Shown here: positions 52,585 to 61,773 of the stretch, in pieces | Position numbering within the stretch: position 1 is the first letter of the stretch | Layout of the letters: every line of letters begins with the position of its first letter | Assembly (NCBI GenBank): GCA_000719105.1 | Contig: JODX01000005.1 | Location: 186,001-250,000 of the forward strand | Source of the DNA: Streptomyces sclerotialus | Lineage (GTDB): Bacteria > Actinomycetota > Actinomycetes > Streptomycetales > Streptomycetaceae | Direction of reading: 5' to 3' | DNA length: 64,000 nt | Position numbers and translations under genes: made by a program | Notes under the pieces: generated by a model | Told to the model about the DNA's origin: nothing | Database searches by the model: none | Seen by the model: the letters and a program-made list of their open reading frames with translations, nothing else

Positions 52585-53772
52585 GTGTCAGGAGCGCTCG
52601 GGCGTCTGGTCGGCCTGGTCGGTACGGCAGTACTGGCGACGGTGTGTGTGGCCGCCGCCCCCGCCGTCGCCGTGCCGGAGCCGGAGAACCGCACCGTGGC
52701 CGGGCAGCTGGGCGAGCTGAGGCGCCTGTACCGGGAGGCGGAGGCGGCCACCGAGGCGTACAACGCGGCCGAGGAGGAGCTGGCCGGGCAGCGCGCCGAG
52801 GTGCGGCGGCTGGACCGGGAGCTCGCCGCGGCCCGACTGTCGCTGCGGGACAGCCGGGGTGCTGCCGGCCGGCTCGCCCGGCAGCAGTACCAGAGCCGCA
52901 CCGACCTCTCCCCCTACCTGGGGCTGCTGCTGACCCGCGACCCACGGCGCGCACTCGACCAGAGCCATGTGATCCGGCGGGTGTCCGTGGATCGGGCAGG
53001 CACCGTGGCACGGCTGGCCGGCAGCGAGCGGCGGACCGGCGTGCTCGCCAGGAAGGCACGGCGGGCCCTCGACGCGCAGCTCTCGCTCGCCGAACGGCAC
53101 CGGGAGAGGCGGGACGACGTACGGGAGCGGCTGCGGAAGGTCGAGGAGCTGCTCGCCTCGCTCGGCGACGAACAGCTCGACCGCATCGCCGCGCTGGAGC
53201 GGGACGAGACGGCCGGGGCCCAGGAGCGGTTCCTCGCCTCGGGGGCGCTCGGCGGGGCACCCGGCAGCTCACGGCCGCCGTCCGGGGGCGGTGCGGCGGC
53301 GCTGCGGTACGCCGTGGCGCAGATCGGCAAGCCGTACGAGTGGGGCGCCGAGGGTCCGGCCGCGTACGACTGCTCGGGGCTGACGTCGCGGGCCTGGGCG
53401 CGGGCGGGGCGGACGGTGCCCCGCACCAGCCAGGAGCAGTGGGCGCGGCTGCCCCGGGTGCCGATGGACCGGTTGCGCCCCGGTGACCTGGTCGTCTACT
53501 TCCCCGAGGCCACGCACGTGGCCGTGTACCTCGGCGGCGGACTGGTCGTCCAGGCGCCGCGTCCCGGGGCGCGGGTGAAGGTGTCGCCCATCGCGGCGAA
53601 CCCCGTGCTGGGCGCGGTGCGGCCCGACCCCGACGGTGAGCCCCTGGCCCGGTACACGCCCCCGGAGCTTCCCGAGGAGGCGCTGGACGGGCCGGACGAG
53701 GGGTACGCCTCGGCGGCGGCGCCGGTGACGGGAGGGAAGACACTCCCCCGCCGCCCCCGGATGACCGGATGA
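52585..53772 (+). CDS. Secreted NlpC/P60 endopeptidase with coiled coil
   Basis: A 395-residue secreted peptidoglycan hydrolase. The signal peptide is about 1-29 (ATVCVAAAPAVAV). A long coiled coil (about 38-200) precedes the NlpC/P60 domain (about 235-350) with catalytic Cys in AAYDCSGLTSRAW (about 261) and His in THVAVYLGGGLVVQA (about 311). It cuts stem peptides; the coiled coil may keep it inactive or link it to a partner, as in RipA/CwlO-type enzymes. The GTG is preceded by GGAGGTGA four nt upstream, an ideal ribosome site. Confidence 0.93.
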   Translation: MSGALGRLVGLVGTAVLATVCVAAAPAVAVPEPENRTVAGQLGELRRLYREAEAATEAYNAAEEELAGQRAEVRRLDRELAAARLSLRDSRGAAGRLARQQYQSRTDLSPYLGLLLTRDPRRALDQSHVIRRVSVDRAGTVARLAGSERRTGVLARKARRALDAQLSLAERHRERRDDVRERLRKVEELLASLGDEQLDRIAALERDETAGAQERFLASGALGGAPGSSRPPSGGGAAALRYAVAQIGKPYEWGAEGPAAYDCSGLTSRAWARAGRTVPRTSQEQWARLPRVPMDRLRPGDLVVYFPEATHVAVYLGGGLVVQAPRPGARVKVSPIAANPVLGAVRPDPDGEPLARYTPPELPEEALDGPDEGYASAAAPVTGGKTLPRRPRMTG

Positions 53773-53784
53773 GCCGACACGACA

Positions 53785-53817
53785 GCGGGCGGGGCACCGA
53801 GTGGTGCGCCCGCCCGC
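53785..53817. terminator. Bidirectional hairpin between convergent genes
   Basis: GCGGGCGGGGCACC and GGTGCGCCCGCCCGC pair with a one-base bulge and a GAGT loop, 13 nt after the NlpC/P60 stop and 21 nt after the stop of the facing small secreted gene. Confidence 0.7.
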
Positions 53818-53837
53818 CGGTTGCCGCAGGGGCAGGA

Positions 53838-54053
53838 TCAGTCCTGGACCAGGTTTCCGAAGACCTGGTTCCCCTCACCCGGGAAGAGGGACTCGTTGCC
53901 CGAACCCCAGCCCGAGGCCTTGACCTCCTTGTTGATGCCGACGCGAGTGTCGTTGATCTCGTCACTGTCACCGGCGTGAGCGGAAACGGAGCCCGCCAGG
54001 GCCAGGCCCGCCGCGGCACAGCCGACGACAACCGAACGCACGAGAGAACGCAT
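53838..54053 (-). CDS. Small secreted peptide, 71 residues
   Basis: The start ATG has AGGAGG five nt upstream. A signal peptide (about 1-28, LVRSVVVGCAAAGLALAGSVSAHAG) leaves a mature peptide of about 43 residues (DSDEINDTRVGINKEV, then SGWGSGNESLFPGEGNQVFGNLVQD). It has no cysteine and no chaplin repeat, although size and export are similar. I do not recognise it; a secreted structural or signalling peptide is possible. Confidence 0.75.
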   Translation of the reverse strand: MRSLVRSVVVGCAAAGLALAGSVSAHAGDSDEINDTRVGINKEVKASGWGSGNESLFPGEGNQVFGNLVQD

Positions 54054-54282
54054 ACCAACCTCCTGATGGCGCTGCATGACAAGCGTGGGCGCTTCCAGGA
54101 CTCCGGGACGGAGCGCCTGACGCCCGATCGAGAATCTCCTCGGCTCGTCACCAACGGTGTGTCCCGCGCTCGGCGAACAGCATCAATTCACACGAATCGC
54201 CCACACCACTGCACACGAACGGTCCACAGCGGAGTCCGGCAGGACTCGTTCGGGGGTCGGCCGGGGCTCGGCCGGGGCCGGC

Positions 54283-55530
54283 TCAGGCCCCGCTCGGCCC
54301 GCCCGTCACGGAGGCGAGGTAGGCCTCGGTCTTCTCCGGCTCGTAGAAGAAGTTCTCGAAGTCGGCCGGGTCGTTGAAGCCGTTGGCGAAGCGGTCCGCG
54401 ACCGGGGGCAGGGCGCCCGCCGCGCCGATCAGGTTCAGCACATGCTCCGGGGGCTCGCCGAGCATGGCGTTCGTCCACTTGGTGACGTGCTGGGCGATGT
54501 CCCAGTACCGGTCGAAGGCGGACTGCATCCAGGTCTCGTCGAACTCCTTGTCGCCGTGCTCCAGGATCGAGGCGAGGTAGGAGGCGGCGCACTTCGAGGC
54601 GGAGTTGGAGCCCTGGCCGGTGACCGGGTCGTTCGCCACGACCACGTCGGCCACGCCGAGGACGAGCCCGCCGCTCGGGAGGTGCGCGACGGGGTGGCGC
54701 ACGGTCGGGGCGTAGCGGCCGGCGAGGGTGCCGCCCGCGTCGGTGAGCTCGACCTTGGTGGCGCGCGCGTACTCCCAGGGCGTGTACCGCTCCATCAGCT
54801 CCAGGGTCAGGGAGAGGTGCTCCGCCGGGTCCTTGACGCCCTGGAAGACGTCGGCGGGGCCGCCGGGGAGGGCCTCCCAGAACAGGATGTCGGCGCGGCC
54901 CGAGTTGGTGAACGTGGGCATGACGAACAGCTCACCGACGCCCGGGACGAGGTTGCAGCGCACCGCGTCGAAGTCGGGGTGCTCGGGGCGCGGGCCCAGA
55001 CCGTGGACGTAGGCGACGGCGAGGGCGCGCTGCGGCTCGCGGTACGGGGAGCGGGCGGCGTCGCGGCCGAACATCGACACCAGCTCGCCCTTGCCCGCCG
55101 AGACCAGCACCAGGTCGTACATGCGGGAGAAGTAGTCGAGGTCGGAGACGGCCGCGCCGTGGATGACGACCTGGCCGCCGCGCTGTGCGAAGGTCTCCAG
55201 CCAGCCGGCCATCTTCACCCGCTGGTCGACCGACTGGGCGTACCCGTCGAGCCTGCCCACCCAGTCGACGACGCGCTGGGACTCGGGGCCGGCGACCGAG
55301 ACGCCGAGGCCCTCGATGCGCGGGGCCTGCGACTCCCAGAAGTTCAGCTTCAGGTCGCGCTCGTGCTGGAGCGCCGTGTGGAACATGCACTGCGTCGACA
55401 TGACCCGGCCGGTGCGGATCTCGTCCGCCGTCCGGTTGGACATCAGGGTGACCTCGTACCCGTGCGACTGGAGGCCGAGGGCGAGCTGGAGTCCGGACTG
55501 GCCGGCTCCGACGACGAGTATCTTCCGCAT
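54283..55530 (-). CDS. StyA-like FAD-dependent monooxygenase
   Basis: A 415-residue flavoprotein of the styrene/indole monooxygenase type. The FAD-binding loop is ILVVGAGQSGLQLALGL. Other family features are FHTALQHERDLKLNFW, VDQRVKMAGWLETF and GLVLGVADVVVANDPVTGQGSNSASKCA. Such enzymes need a separate flavin reductase (StyB), which is not in the window. It begins 15 nt after cvnD, so it looks like the fifth gene of the conservon operon, where other conservons often have a P450. The substrate is unknown. Confidence 0.88.
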   Translation of the reverse strand: MRKILVVGAGQSGLQLALGLQSHGYEVTLMSNRTADEIRTGRVMSTQCMFHTALQHERDLKLNFWESQAPRIEGLGVSVAGPESQRVVDWVGRLDGYAQSVDQRVKMAGWLETFAQRGGQVVIHGAAVSDLDYFSRMYDLVLVSAGKGELVSMFGRDAARSPYREPQRALAVAYVHGLGPRPEHPDFDAVRCNLVPGVGELFVMPTFTNSGRADILFWEALPGGPADVFQGVKDPAEHLSLTLELMERYTPWEYARATKVELTDAGGTLAGRYAPTVRHPVAHLPSGGLVLGVADVVVANDPVTGQGSNSASKCAASYLASILEHGDKEFDETWMQSAFDRYWDIAQHVTKWTNAMLGEPPEHVLNLIGAAGALPPVADRFANGFNDPADFENFFYEPEKTEAYLASVTGGPSGA

Positions 55531-55545
55531 CCGGGGACTGGTCTC

Positions 55546-56238
55546 CTACTCGGGGCTGAAGGTGATGGCATGGGCGCACAGTGCCAGCAGGGTCTCCACG
55601 ACCGATATGCGGCGCCGCGCATCCATGATCATTACAGGTATGTGTGCGGGCACCGTGAGGGCCTCGCGCACATCCTCGGGCTCGAACACCTCGCTGCCGT
55701 CGAAGTGGTTGACGGCGACGACGTACGGCAGCCCGCAGCTCTCGAAGTAGTCCAGCGCCGGGAAGCAGTCCTCCAGGCGCCGGGTGTCGGCCAGCACGAC
55801 CGCGCCGATCGCCCCGCGCACCAGGTCGTCCCACATGAACCAGAACCGCTGCTGGCCCGGCGTGCCGAACAGGTAGAGCACCAGGTCGTCGTCGAGCGTG
55901 ATCCGGCCGTAGTCCATCGCCACCGTGGTGGTGATCTTCTCCGGGGTGGCCGAGAGGTCGTCGTAGGCCTCGCTCGCCTCGGTCATCAGCGCCTCGGTCT
56001 GCAGCGGCTCTATCTCCGAGACGGTGCCGACGAGGGTGGTCTTACCGGCCCCGAAGCCGCCCGCCACCACGATCTTCGTCGCGATGGGGGCGCGGGTCGT
56101 GTCGGCCTGCCAGGGCTTCAGATCCTCCTCGGGCGCGATGCCCGGGAAGGGCTCCCGGCCGGGGTCCCGGGGAGTGACGCCCGTCCGGGCGCCGGAGTTG
56201 ACGGCCGGGGAGGCGGCGTCAGAGACGACGGAGTCCAC
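55546..56238 (-). CDS. cvnD: CvnD, Ras-like GTP/ATP-binding protein of a conservon
   Basis: A 230-residue small GTPase-like protein. The Walker A loop is GGFGAGKTT (about 60-68), switch II-like FGTPGQQRFWFMW, and AVNHFDG stands in place of NKxD. The N-terminal 50 residues are a variable tail. Conservon GTPases work with CvnA-C at the membrane in a complex that resembles G-protein signalling. The GTG start overlaps the cvnC end by 20 nt. It is followed closely by the monooxygenase gene. Confidence 0.93.
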   Translation of the reverse strand: MDSVVSDAASPAVNSGARTGVTPRDPGREPFPGIAPEEDLKPWQADTTRAPIATKIVVAGGFGAGKTTLVGTVSEIEPLQTEALMTEASEAYDDLSATPEKITTTVAMDYGRITLDDDLVLYLFGTPGQQRFWFMWDDLVRGAIGAVVLADTRRLEDCFPALDYFESCGLPYVVAVNHFDGSEVFEPEDVREALTVPAHIPVMIMDARRRISVVETLLALCAHAITFSPE

Positions 56239-56710
56239 TCAGCACCCTTTCCAGCAGAGCGCGGTCCGGCCGTCCCGGGCCGTGACCTGTTCCGTACACG
56301 CGGATCCTTCCCTGGTCCGCGAGGTCGCTGAGAAGGACCCGGACCACACCGAGCGGCATCCTCAGCAGCGCGGCGATCTCGGCCACCGTCCGCATGCGGC
56401 GGCAGAGCTCGACCATGGCCCGCATCTCGGGCATCAGCCGAACGGTGGGGGAAGCGCTCCCGGTAGTGAACGTCCCACTGGCACCGTCCGTCAATTCCCT
56501 GGGCTCATCGGGAGCTTCGAGGGCGGCGACGAACGTCTCCACGAGCAGCACATGGCCGGAGCGCGTGCGGCCGCCGGTGAGGGAGTACGGGCGCACCCGG
56601 GCGGGCTTGCGGTCGCCGCCTCGGACGGGCAGCTTCCGCTGGGCCGCCGGTACGGGCGCGGCACCGGGTTCGGTGGTCGTAGTCGTACTGGACGCCCGCG
56701 ACACGCTCAT
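56219..56710 (-). CDS. cvnC: CvnC, DUF742 protein of a conservon
   Basis: A 163-residue protein with a winged-helix-like DUF742 domain (VRPYSLTGGRTRSGHVLLVET, MVELCRRMRTVAEIAALLRMPLGVVRVLLSDLADQGRIRVY). The N-terminal 45 residues are disordered. It starts by an ATGA overlap with cvnB and its end overlaps cvnD by 20 nt. In studied conservons CvnC binds the other members; no enzyme activity is known. Confidence 0.93.
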   Translation of the reverse strand: MSVSRASSTTTTTEPGAAPVPAAQRKLPVRGGDRKPARVRPYSLTGGRTRSGHVLLVETFVAALEAPDEPRELTDGASGTFTTGSASPTVRLMPEMRAMVELCRRMRTVAEIAALLRMPLGVVRVLLSDLADQGRIRVYGTGHGPGRPDRALLERVLSGLRRL

Positions 56711-57225
56711 CGACCGCTCCCCGCCGTCTCCGTCTCCGTCTCCGCCTCCAGCGACGCGCGCAGCTCACTGCGGAGTTCGGGGGTCAGGACGTGTCCGGCG
56801 CGGCCGACGAACAGCGCCATGTGGTACGCCACCACGCTCATGTCGCAGTCCGGGGAGCCGTGCACGCCGAGCAGCGAGCCGTCGCTGATCGACATGACGA
56901 AGAGGCTGCCCTCGTCCATCGCGACCATCGTCTGTTTGACCCCGCCGACGTCCATCAGCTTGGCGGCGCCGATGGTGAGGCTGCCGATGCCGGAGACGAT
57001 CGTGGCGAGGTCGGCGGAGGAGCCCCTGGGCCCGGCGGGCCGGTCCGTGCCGCCCTCGCGCGCCTCGGCGTTCCTGCCGGGGTCGGAGGAGAGCAGCAGC
57101 AGGCCGTCGGAGGAGACCACCGCGACCGACAGCAGTCCCGGCACCTCCTCGACCAGGTTGGTCAGCAGCCAGTGCAGGTTGCGGGCCTCATGGCTCAGTC
57201 CGAAGGTGGTGCTGGGCGCGGTCAA
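56707..57225 (-). CDS. cvnB: CvnB, roadblock/LC7 protein of a conservon
   Basis: A 172-residue protein with a roadblock/LC7 fold, probably a GTPase partner: FGLSHEARNLHWLLTNLVEEVPGLLSVAVVSSDGLLLLSS, then DLATIVSGIGSLTIGAAKL and DMSVVAYHMALFVGRAGHVLTPELR. The start is TTG with GAGGAGG upstream, and it overlaps the cvnA stop as TTGA. The C-terminal tail (TETETAG) is short. Confidence 0.93.
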   Translation of the reverse strand: MTAPSTTFGLSHEARNLHWLLTNLVEEVPGLLSVAVVSSDGLLLLSSDPGRNAEAREGGTDRPAGPRGSSADLATIVSGIGSLTIGAAKLMDVGGVKQTMVAMDEGSLFVMSISDGSLLGVHGSPDCDMSVVAYHMALFVGRAGHVLTPELRSELRASLEAETETETAGSGR

Positions 57226-60101
57226 CTGCTTGCCTCCTCGGAAGTGCCCCCCGATGCTTCGACTGGGTCCTGCTCGTGCCGGCGTGCGGCGGGCACCTTC
57301 GTCTCGCCCGACTGCTCGGCGATCTCGACGGCGACGTCGCGCCGGCCGTCCTTGGCCCCCTGGTGGAACCCGCCGAGCCGACGGCGCAGTTCCTCTGCGT
57401 TCACGCCTCCGGCCCGGCGGCTGGGCGCCGGTGCGGGTGCGCTGATCTTCGGTGTGCGCTTGGGGAGGCCCTTGTCGGTGAACCGGGGGGCCTCGGTGGG
57501 CGGCGCGGCCTCCGTCTCGTCGGGGGCGCGCTCGTGGGTGTCGGGGCCGATCGCGTACGGGTCGCCGGGCGTGGCCCTGGGCGTGGTCCCGGCTGCTGCC
57601 CCAGGTGCGGAATCGGCTGCGGAATCGGCTGCCGCCTCGGGTGCGGACTCGGGCACGGCGGGTGCCTCGATGTCCTCGGACGACGCGGGGGCCGGAACGA
57701 GCAGCTCCATCGTGGTCTCGGAGACCCGCTCGGGAGCCGCCTCGGCCGCAGGAGCCGCCTCGGCCGCGGATGCCTCCCCGTCCTCCCCGTCCTCGCCGTT
57801 GCCGGCGGTCCCGCCCTCGCGCAGCGCCCGCTCCGCCGCCTCGATCAGCGGATCGCCGGTGCCGTCCGGGTCGCGCACGACGACGGTCGAGCGGACCGGC
57901 AGGACGTTGGAGTTGGCCTCCGCGTCGGCGCCCGGCAGGGACATCGAGGGGCCCTCGGCGCCCACCGCGGCGGACGCGGGGACGGCGGTCGCGTTCGCGG
58001 CGGCCAGCAGCGGCTTCGGCACCACCGCGACGGCCGCGATGCCGCCCTGCTTCTGCTCGCGCAGCCGTACCCGCACGCCGTGCCGGTGGGCGAGGCGCGC
58101 CACCACGTACAGGCCGAGCCCGAGCCCCTCGCCGCCCTCCTGGTCGAACGGGGCCTCCGGGTCGAAGTTCTTCAGGCGGGCGTTGAGCCGCTCCAGCCGT
58201 TCGCCGGTGATGCCGATGCCCTCGTCCTGGACGGAGAGCATCACCTCGCCGTTCTCCAGCAGCCAGCCGGAGATCTCGACGGGCTGGTCGGGCGGGGAGA
58301 AGGCGGTGGCGTTCTCCAGCAGTTCGGCGATCAGGTGGCTGAGGTCGTCGGCGGCGAACCCGGCGATGTGCGCGTGCGGCGGCAGCGCCGCGATGCGCAC
58401 CCGGTCGTAGCGCTCGATCTCGCTGACGGCGGCGCGTACGACGTCGACGAGCGGGACCGGGCCCGCGTGCTGCTGGCCGTGCTCGGCGCCCGCGAGGACC
58501 AGGAGGTTCTCGCTGTGGCGGCGCATGACCGTGGCGAAGTGGTCGAGCTTGAACAGGGTGCCGAGCCGGTCGGGGTCCTGCTCCCGCTCCTCCATCTGCT
58601 CGATGACGGCGAGCTGGCGCTCGACGAGACCGAGGGTGCGCAGGGAGAGGTTGACGAAGGTGCCGTTGATGCCGGTGCGGACCTGCTCCAGGCGAGCGGT
58701 CGCGTCGGCGAGTTCGGCGCGCAGCCGGTCGCGCTCGTCGGCCATGCGCTGCCGCTGGGCGATGAGGTGCTTGCGGTCGCCCTCCAGGGGCGTGAGCCGT
58801 TCGTTCAGCGCGACCGCGTGCGCCTGCAGTGCGTTGACGGAGCGGACGACCTGCGCGAACTCGTCGTTGCGGCCGGTGAACCTGACGGGTTCCTCCGCGA
58901 CCGGGTCGGCGGCGACGCGGGCCGAGCCGATGCGCAGCACGGCCAGCGGGCGGGTGAGCGTGCGGGCCATGGCGGTGGCGATGCCGATGGTGACGAGCAG
59001 CAGGCCGCCGAGGACCGCGATCCGGATCTCCAGCGCGGTGACATCGTCGTCGCGGAGCTGGGCCAGCTCCTTGGTGCGCCGGTCGTAGAGGGAGGACTCC
59101 GCGCCGCGCATCAGCTCGACACGGGCGGAGAGCGCCGTCAGCAGCTTGTCGGGGTCGGTGTTCAGCTCGGCGTCGGAGAGCGCCGGCCGGTCGGTGAGCT
59201 TGCCGAGGTACTCGTCGGCGGCGGCGGCCTCGGGCCCGGTGACCGTGGAGTCGAAGGCGGCGCGGGCCCGCTCGGGCGCCTTCTCGCGGAAGCCGGCGAG
59301 GGCCGCGTCGGAGCGGACGCGGGCCTGCTGCGCGGCGGCGGTGAGGGCGTCGCGCTGCTTGGCGTCGGCGGCCGAGGTGGTGTTCGCGGTGGTGGGCAGA
59401 CCGGTGACGGGGTCGATGACGGTCTGCGTGGACCGCGGCACGTGCAGCGCGGCGAGGAGCAGTCCGCGGGCCGCGGCGGCCTGCTGGACGGCGGTGTCGA
59501 GCTCGGCGAACGCATAGGCGCCGGCGCCCGCGCGCGGGGGCAGCTGCTCGGCCAGGTCCTCGGCGAGGGCGTGCAGTTCGGTGATGGCGGCGGAGTACGC
59601 CCCGTGCGCCTCGAGCGCGGTGCTCTTCCCGGTGAGCGCCGAGCGGCGCACCCCGGCGATGGCGGCGAGGTCCTTGCGGAGCCCGGCGTCCGCGTCCGCC
59701 CGGAGCTCGTCGACCTGCCGGTCGACGCGGGCGCTGCGCTCCTCGCTGGGGGCCTCCGACTCGGGCCGTCCGGCGGCGATGTAGGAGGTGACCTCGTCCC
59801 GCTCGTCGGCGAGCGCGTGGGCGAGGGTCAGCGCCTGCTGGGTGCGCTCGGCGAGCGTCACCAGGTTCTGCGTGTCGTGCAACTCGCCGGACGCGGCGAG
59901 GACCGAGGGCGCTCCGGCTCCGGCGACGGCGGCCGCCACGACGGCGACGGCGCCGATGAGCCGGGTCCGCACGTGCGCGGGACGGCCGGCGCCGACGGCG
60001 GGCCGCTCTCCGTCCATCTGCCCGCCCTGTTCCGGAGCGGCCTTGGAGGCCGTCTGCTTGCCTGTGCGCCGAGGCCGCTTCTTCTGCACCGGTGCTCGCA
60101 T
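57222..60101 (-). CDS. cvnA: CvnA, sensor-kinase-like protein of a conservon
   Basis: A 959-residue protein, first gene of the conservon. It has a cytoplasmic tail, a membrane span (about 46-68), a large extracytoplasmic helical sensor (nitrate/sulphonate-type, about 70-350), and a second span (about 357-377, AVLGGLLLVTIGIATAM). A HAMP-like region and a helix pair (LSLRTLGLVERQLAVIEQME, LDHFATVMRRHSENLLVLAG) follow. The HATPase domain has DLSHLIAELLENATAFSPP (N box, about 590) and GLGLGLYVVARLA (about 664), and a Pro/Ala/Glu-rich tail of about 250 residues. CvnA proteins are nitrate-sensor-like kinases without proven phosphotransfer. ATG with AGGA close by; longer frames extend upstream without support. 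Confidence 0.93.
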   Translation of the reverse strand: MRAPVQKKRPRRTGKQTASKAAPEQGGQMDGERPAVGAGRPAHVRTRLIGAVAVVAAAVAGAGAPSVLAASGELHDTQNLVTLAERTQQALTLAHALADERDEVTSYIAAGRPESEAPSEERSARVDRQVDELRADADAGLRKDLAAIAGVRRSALTGKSTALEAHGAYSAAITELHALAEDLAEQLPPRAGAGAYAFAELDTAVQQAAAARGLLLAALHVPRSTQTVIDPVTGLPTTANTTSAADAKQRDALTAAAQQARVRSDAALAGFREKAPERARAAFDSTVTGPEAAAADEYLGKLTDRPALSDAELNTDPDKLLTALSARVELMRGAESSLYDRRTKELAQLRDDDVTALEIRIAVLGGLLLVTIGIATAMARTLTRPLAVLRIGSARVAADPVAEEPVRFTGRNDEFAQVVRSVNALQAHAVALNERLTPLEGDRKHLIAQRQRMADERDRLRAELADATARLEQVRTGINGTFVNLSLRTLGLVERQLAVIEQMEEREQDPDRLGTLFKLDHFATVMRRHSENLLVLAGAEHGQQHAGPVPLVDVVRAAVSEIERYDRVRIAALPPHAHIAGFAADDLSHLIAELLENATAFSPPDQPVEISGWLLENGEVMLSVQDEGIGITGERLERLNARLKNFDPEAPFDQEGGEGLGLGLYVVARLAHRHGVRVRLREQKQGGIAAVAVVPKPLLAAANATAVPASAAVGAEGPSMSLPGADAEANSNVLPVRSTVVVRDPDGTGDPLIEAAERALREGGTAGNGEDGEDGEASAAEAAPAAEAAPERVSETTMELLVPAPASSEDIEAPAVPESAPEAAADSAADSAPGAAAGTTPRATPGDPYAIGPDTHERAPDETEAAPPTEAPRFTDKGLPKRTPKISAPAPAPSRRAGGVNAEELRRRLGGFHQGAKDGRRDVAVEIAEQSGETKVPAARRHEQDPVEASGGTSEEASS

Positions 60102-60456
60102 TCCTGACTCGTGTACCCCTGAACCCGGGTGGCATTCCGTCAACTTTGACGTGTTCCCGGTACGGCTCCCGACCCTCCCAGTGCCGGTGGGCAGTGGTCC
60201 CGCATCGTCAGACCCGCCACCCGAAGGAGTGAACATCGGACGGGAGTTGGCGGGCAAGTTGCTCCGGCATGTGCGAACGGCCTGTGCGGCGGGCCGGTTG
60301 GACATGGCCGATCGGCTTTGGCAGGATTCCGCGCCGCGCTTCACCCACTCTGATCATTCCGCCCCAAATCCGGCGTCTGACCTGCGAGTCACGACCGTTC
60401 GACGACCATTGGCGACCTTTCATGGATCTTGTGAAGGGCTCGTGCAGACTGGCCGG
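60102..60456. promoter_or_regulatory. 355-nt divergent region between cvnA and a PP2C-like gene
   Basis: Should hold the conservon promoter (minus) and the promoter of the PP2C-like gene (plus). It is AT-richer around 60340-60430. No clear hexamer pairs or inverted repeats were found by eye. Confidence 0.4.
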
Positions 60457-61242
60457 ATGCGTACGGAACTGATCACCGAGCCCGGCGACCCGACGCGCGC
60501 CAACGAGGACTTCGCCGCGATCGCGGTTCCCGCCTCCGGGCAGGGGGGTTCACTGGTCGTCCTGGACGGGGTGACTCCGCCGGCGGGCCCGTACGGCTGT
60601 CGGCATCCGGTCGCCTGGTTCACTGCGTGCCTCGGCGGCGCACTGACCGAACTGTCCGTTTCACAGGGGGATTTGCCGCTGCCGGACGTGCTCGCCCGGG
60701 CGATCTCCCGTACCGCGTCGACACATGCGCCAATCTGTGATCTTTCTCACCCGCGCACCCCACAGGCGACCGTGGTCCTGGCGCGCTGGTCCCCGCGGTC
60801 CGTGGAGTACCTGGTGCTGTCGGACTCGGCGCTGCTGCTGGAAGGGCCGGACGGGTCGGTGACAGCGGTGCTCGACGACCGGCTGGCGCGGCTGCCCCGC
60901 TCGTCCCTGGCCTCGGCCGCGCTCACGGACACGGCGCTGCGCAACAAGGAGGGCGGTTTCTTCACGGCGGCGGCCGACCCGTCGGTGGCCGCGCGCGCGG
61001 TGACGGGCGCCGTGCCGCGCGAGGAGGTCCGCGCCCTCGCCGCGCTGACGGACGGGGCGACGCGCTGGGTGGACCGGTTCGGGGCGGGCGACTGGGCCGG
61101 CTGCTTCCGCGTCGTACGAAAGGAAGGGGCGCGGGCGCTGGTGGAGCGCGTACGGACGCTGGAGCGCGCCGACCCGGTGCAGGGCCACCCGCGCCGGGGG
61201 AAGCGGCATGACGACGCGACGGTGGTGTACGTGGAGCCGTGA
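60457..61242 (+). CDS. PP2C-like protein phosphatase domain protein
   Basis: A 261-residue protein. ANEDFAAIAVPASGQGGSLVVLDGVT at the N-terminus resembles motif 1-2 of PP2C (R-x-x-N-E-D and D-G), AALTDGATRWVD the middle DG motif, and RHDDATVVYVEP the final DD motif. It is thus a metal-dependent Ser/Thr phosphatase-like protein. The arrangement is somewhat diverged, so activity is uncertain. No clear ribosome site lies before the ATG. Divergent from cvnA. Confidence 0.78.
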   Translation: MRTELITEPGDPTRANEDFAAIAVPASGQGGSLVVLDGVTPPAGPYGCRHPVAWFTACLGGALTELSVSQGDLPLPDVLARAISRTASTHAPICDLSHPRTPQATVVLARWSPRSVEYLVLSDSALLLEGPDGSVTAVLDDRLARLPRSSLASAALTDTALRNKEGGFFTAAADPSVAARAVTGAVPREEVRALAALTDGATRWVDRFGAGDWAGCFRVVRKEGARALVERVRTLERADPVQGHPRRGKRHDDATVVYVEP

Positions 61243-61281
61243 GGCAGTGAGGCCGGCCGGGAGGGTCGGGACGCCGTCCGG

Positions 61282-61773
61282 TCAGACGCCCTCGCCCTGG
61301 TTGAGCTGGTGCAGCAGCCGGGCCAGTTCGGCGACCTCCGTCCGGTCCCAGCCCGCCAGCTGGCGCACGTATCTGTCCCGGCGGGCGTCCCGCACCCTGC
61401 GGAAGCGCTCCTGCCCCTCCTGGGTGAGGTGGACGAGCCAGGCGCGGCCGTCCGCGGGGTCGGGCTCGCGGGCCACCAGGCCGAGCTGTTCCAGGGCACG
61501 GAGCTGGCGGGACATGGTGGCCTTGCCGACGCCGATGTAGGCCGCGAGGTCGGTGGCGCGCAGCCGGCCGCTCTCCTCCAGCCGGGCGAGCAGGCCGTAC
61601 GCGGAGGACTCCAGGTCGGGATGGACCGCGCGGGCCATCTCGCCGGACTTGGCACGGGCGCGGCGCATCAGAACCGTCAGCTCTCGCTCGAGTTCCAGGA
61701 AGGCGAGGCCCATACCGCTCCCCGGCGCACCGGCTCCGTCCCGATACCCGTCGCCGTTGCCGCACTCGTGCAC
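61282..61773 (-). CDS. MarR-family regulator
   Basis: A 163-residue protein with the MarR winged helix: LFLELERELTVLMRRAR-like helix, AYGLLARLEESGRLRATDLAAYIGVGKATMSRQLRALEQLGLVAREPDPADGRAWLVHLT, and a C-terminal dimer helix. The GTG start (VHECGNGDGYRD) has GGGGT six nt upstream; a later ATG (MGLAFLELE) would also serve. It faces away from a GH25 muramidase gene. Confidence 0.9.
   Translation of the reverse strand: MHECGNGDGYRDGAGAPGSGMGLAFLELERELTVLMRRARAKSGEMARAVHPDLESSAYGLLARLEESGRLRATDLAAYIGVGKATMSRQLRALEQLGLVAREPDPADGRAWLVHLTQEGQERFRRVRDARRDRYVRQLAGWDRTEVAELARLLHQLNQGEGV

Noticed and set aside
57276..60107. 943-codon plus-strand frame, and a 1142-codon second minus-strand frame, over cvnA
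   Set aside because: Both are shadows; their amino-acid content is Arg/Ala/Gly and only the third frame gives a sensor kinase. The end of the second minus-strand frame is the real cvnB.
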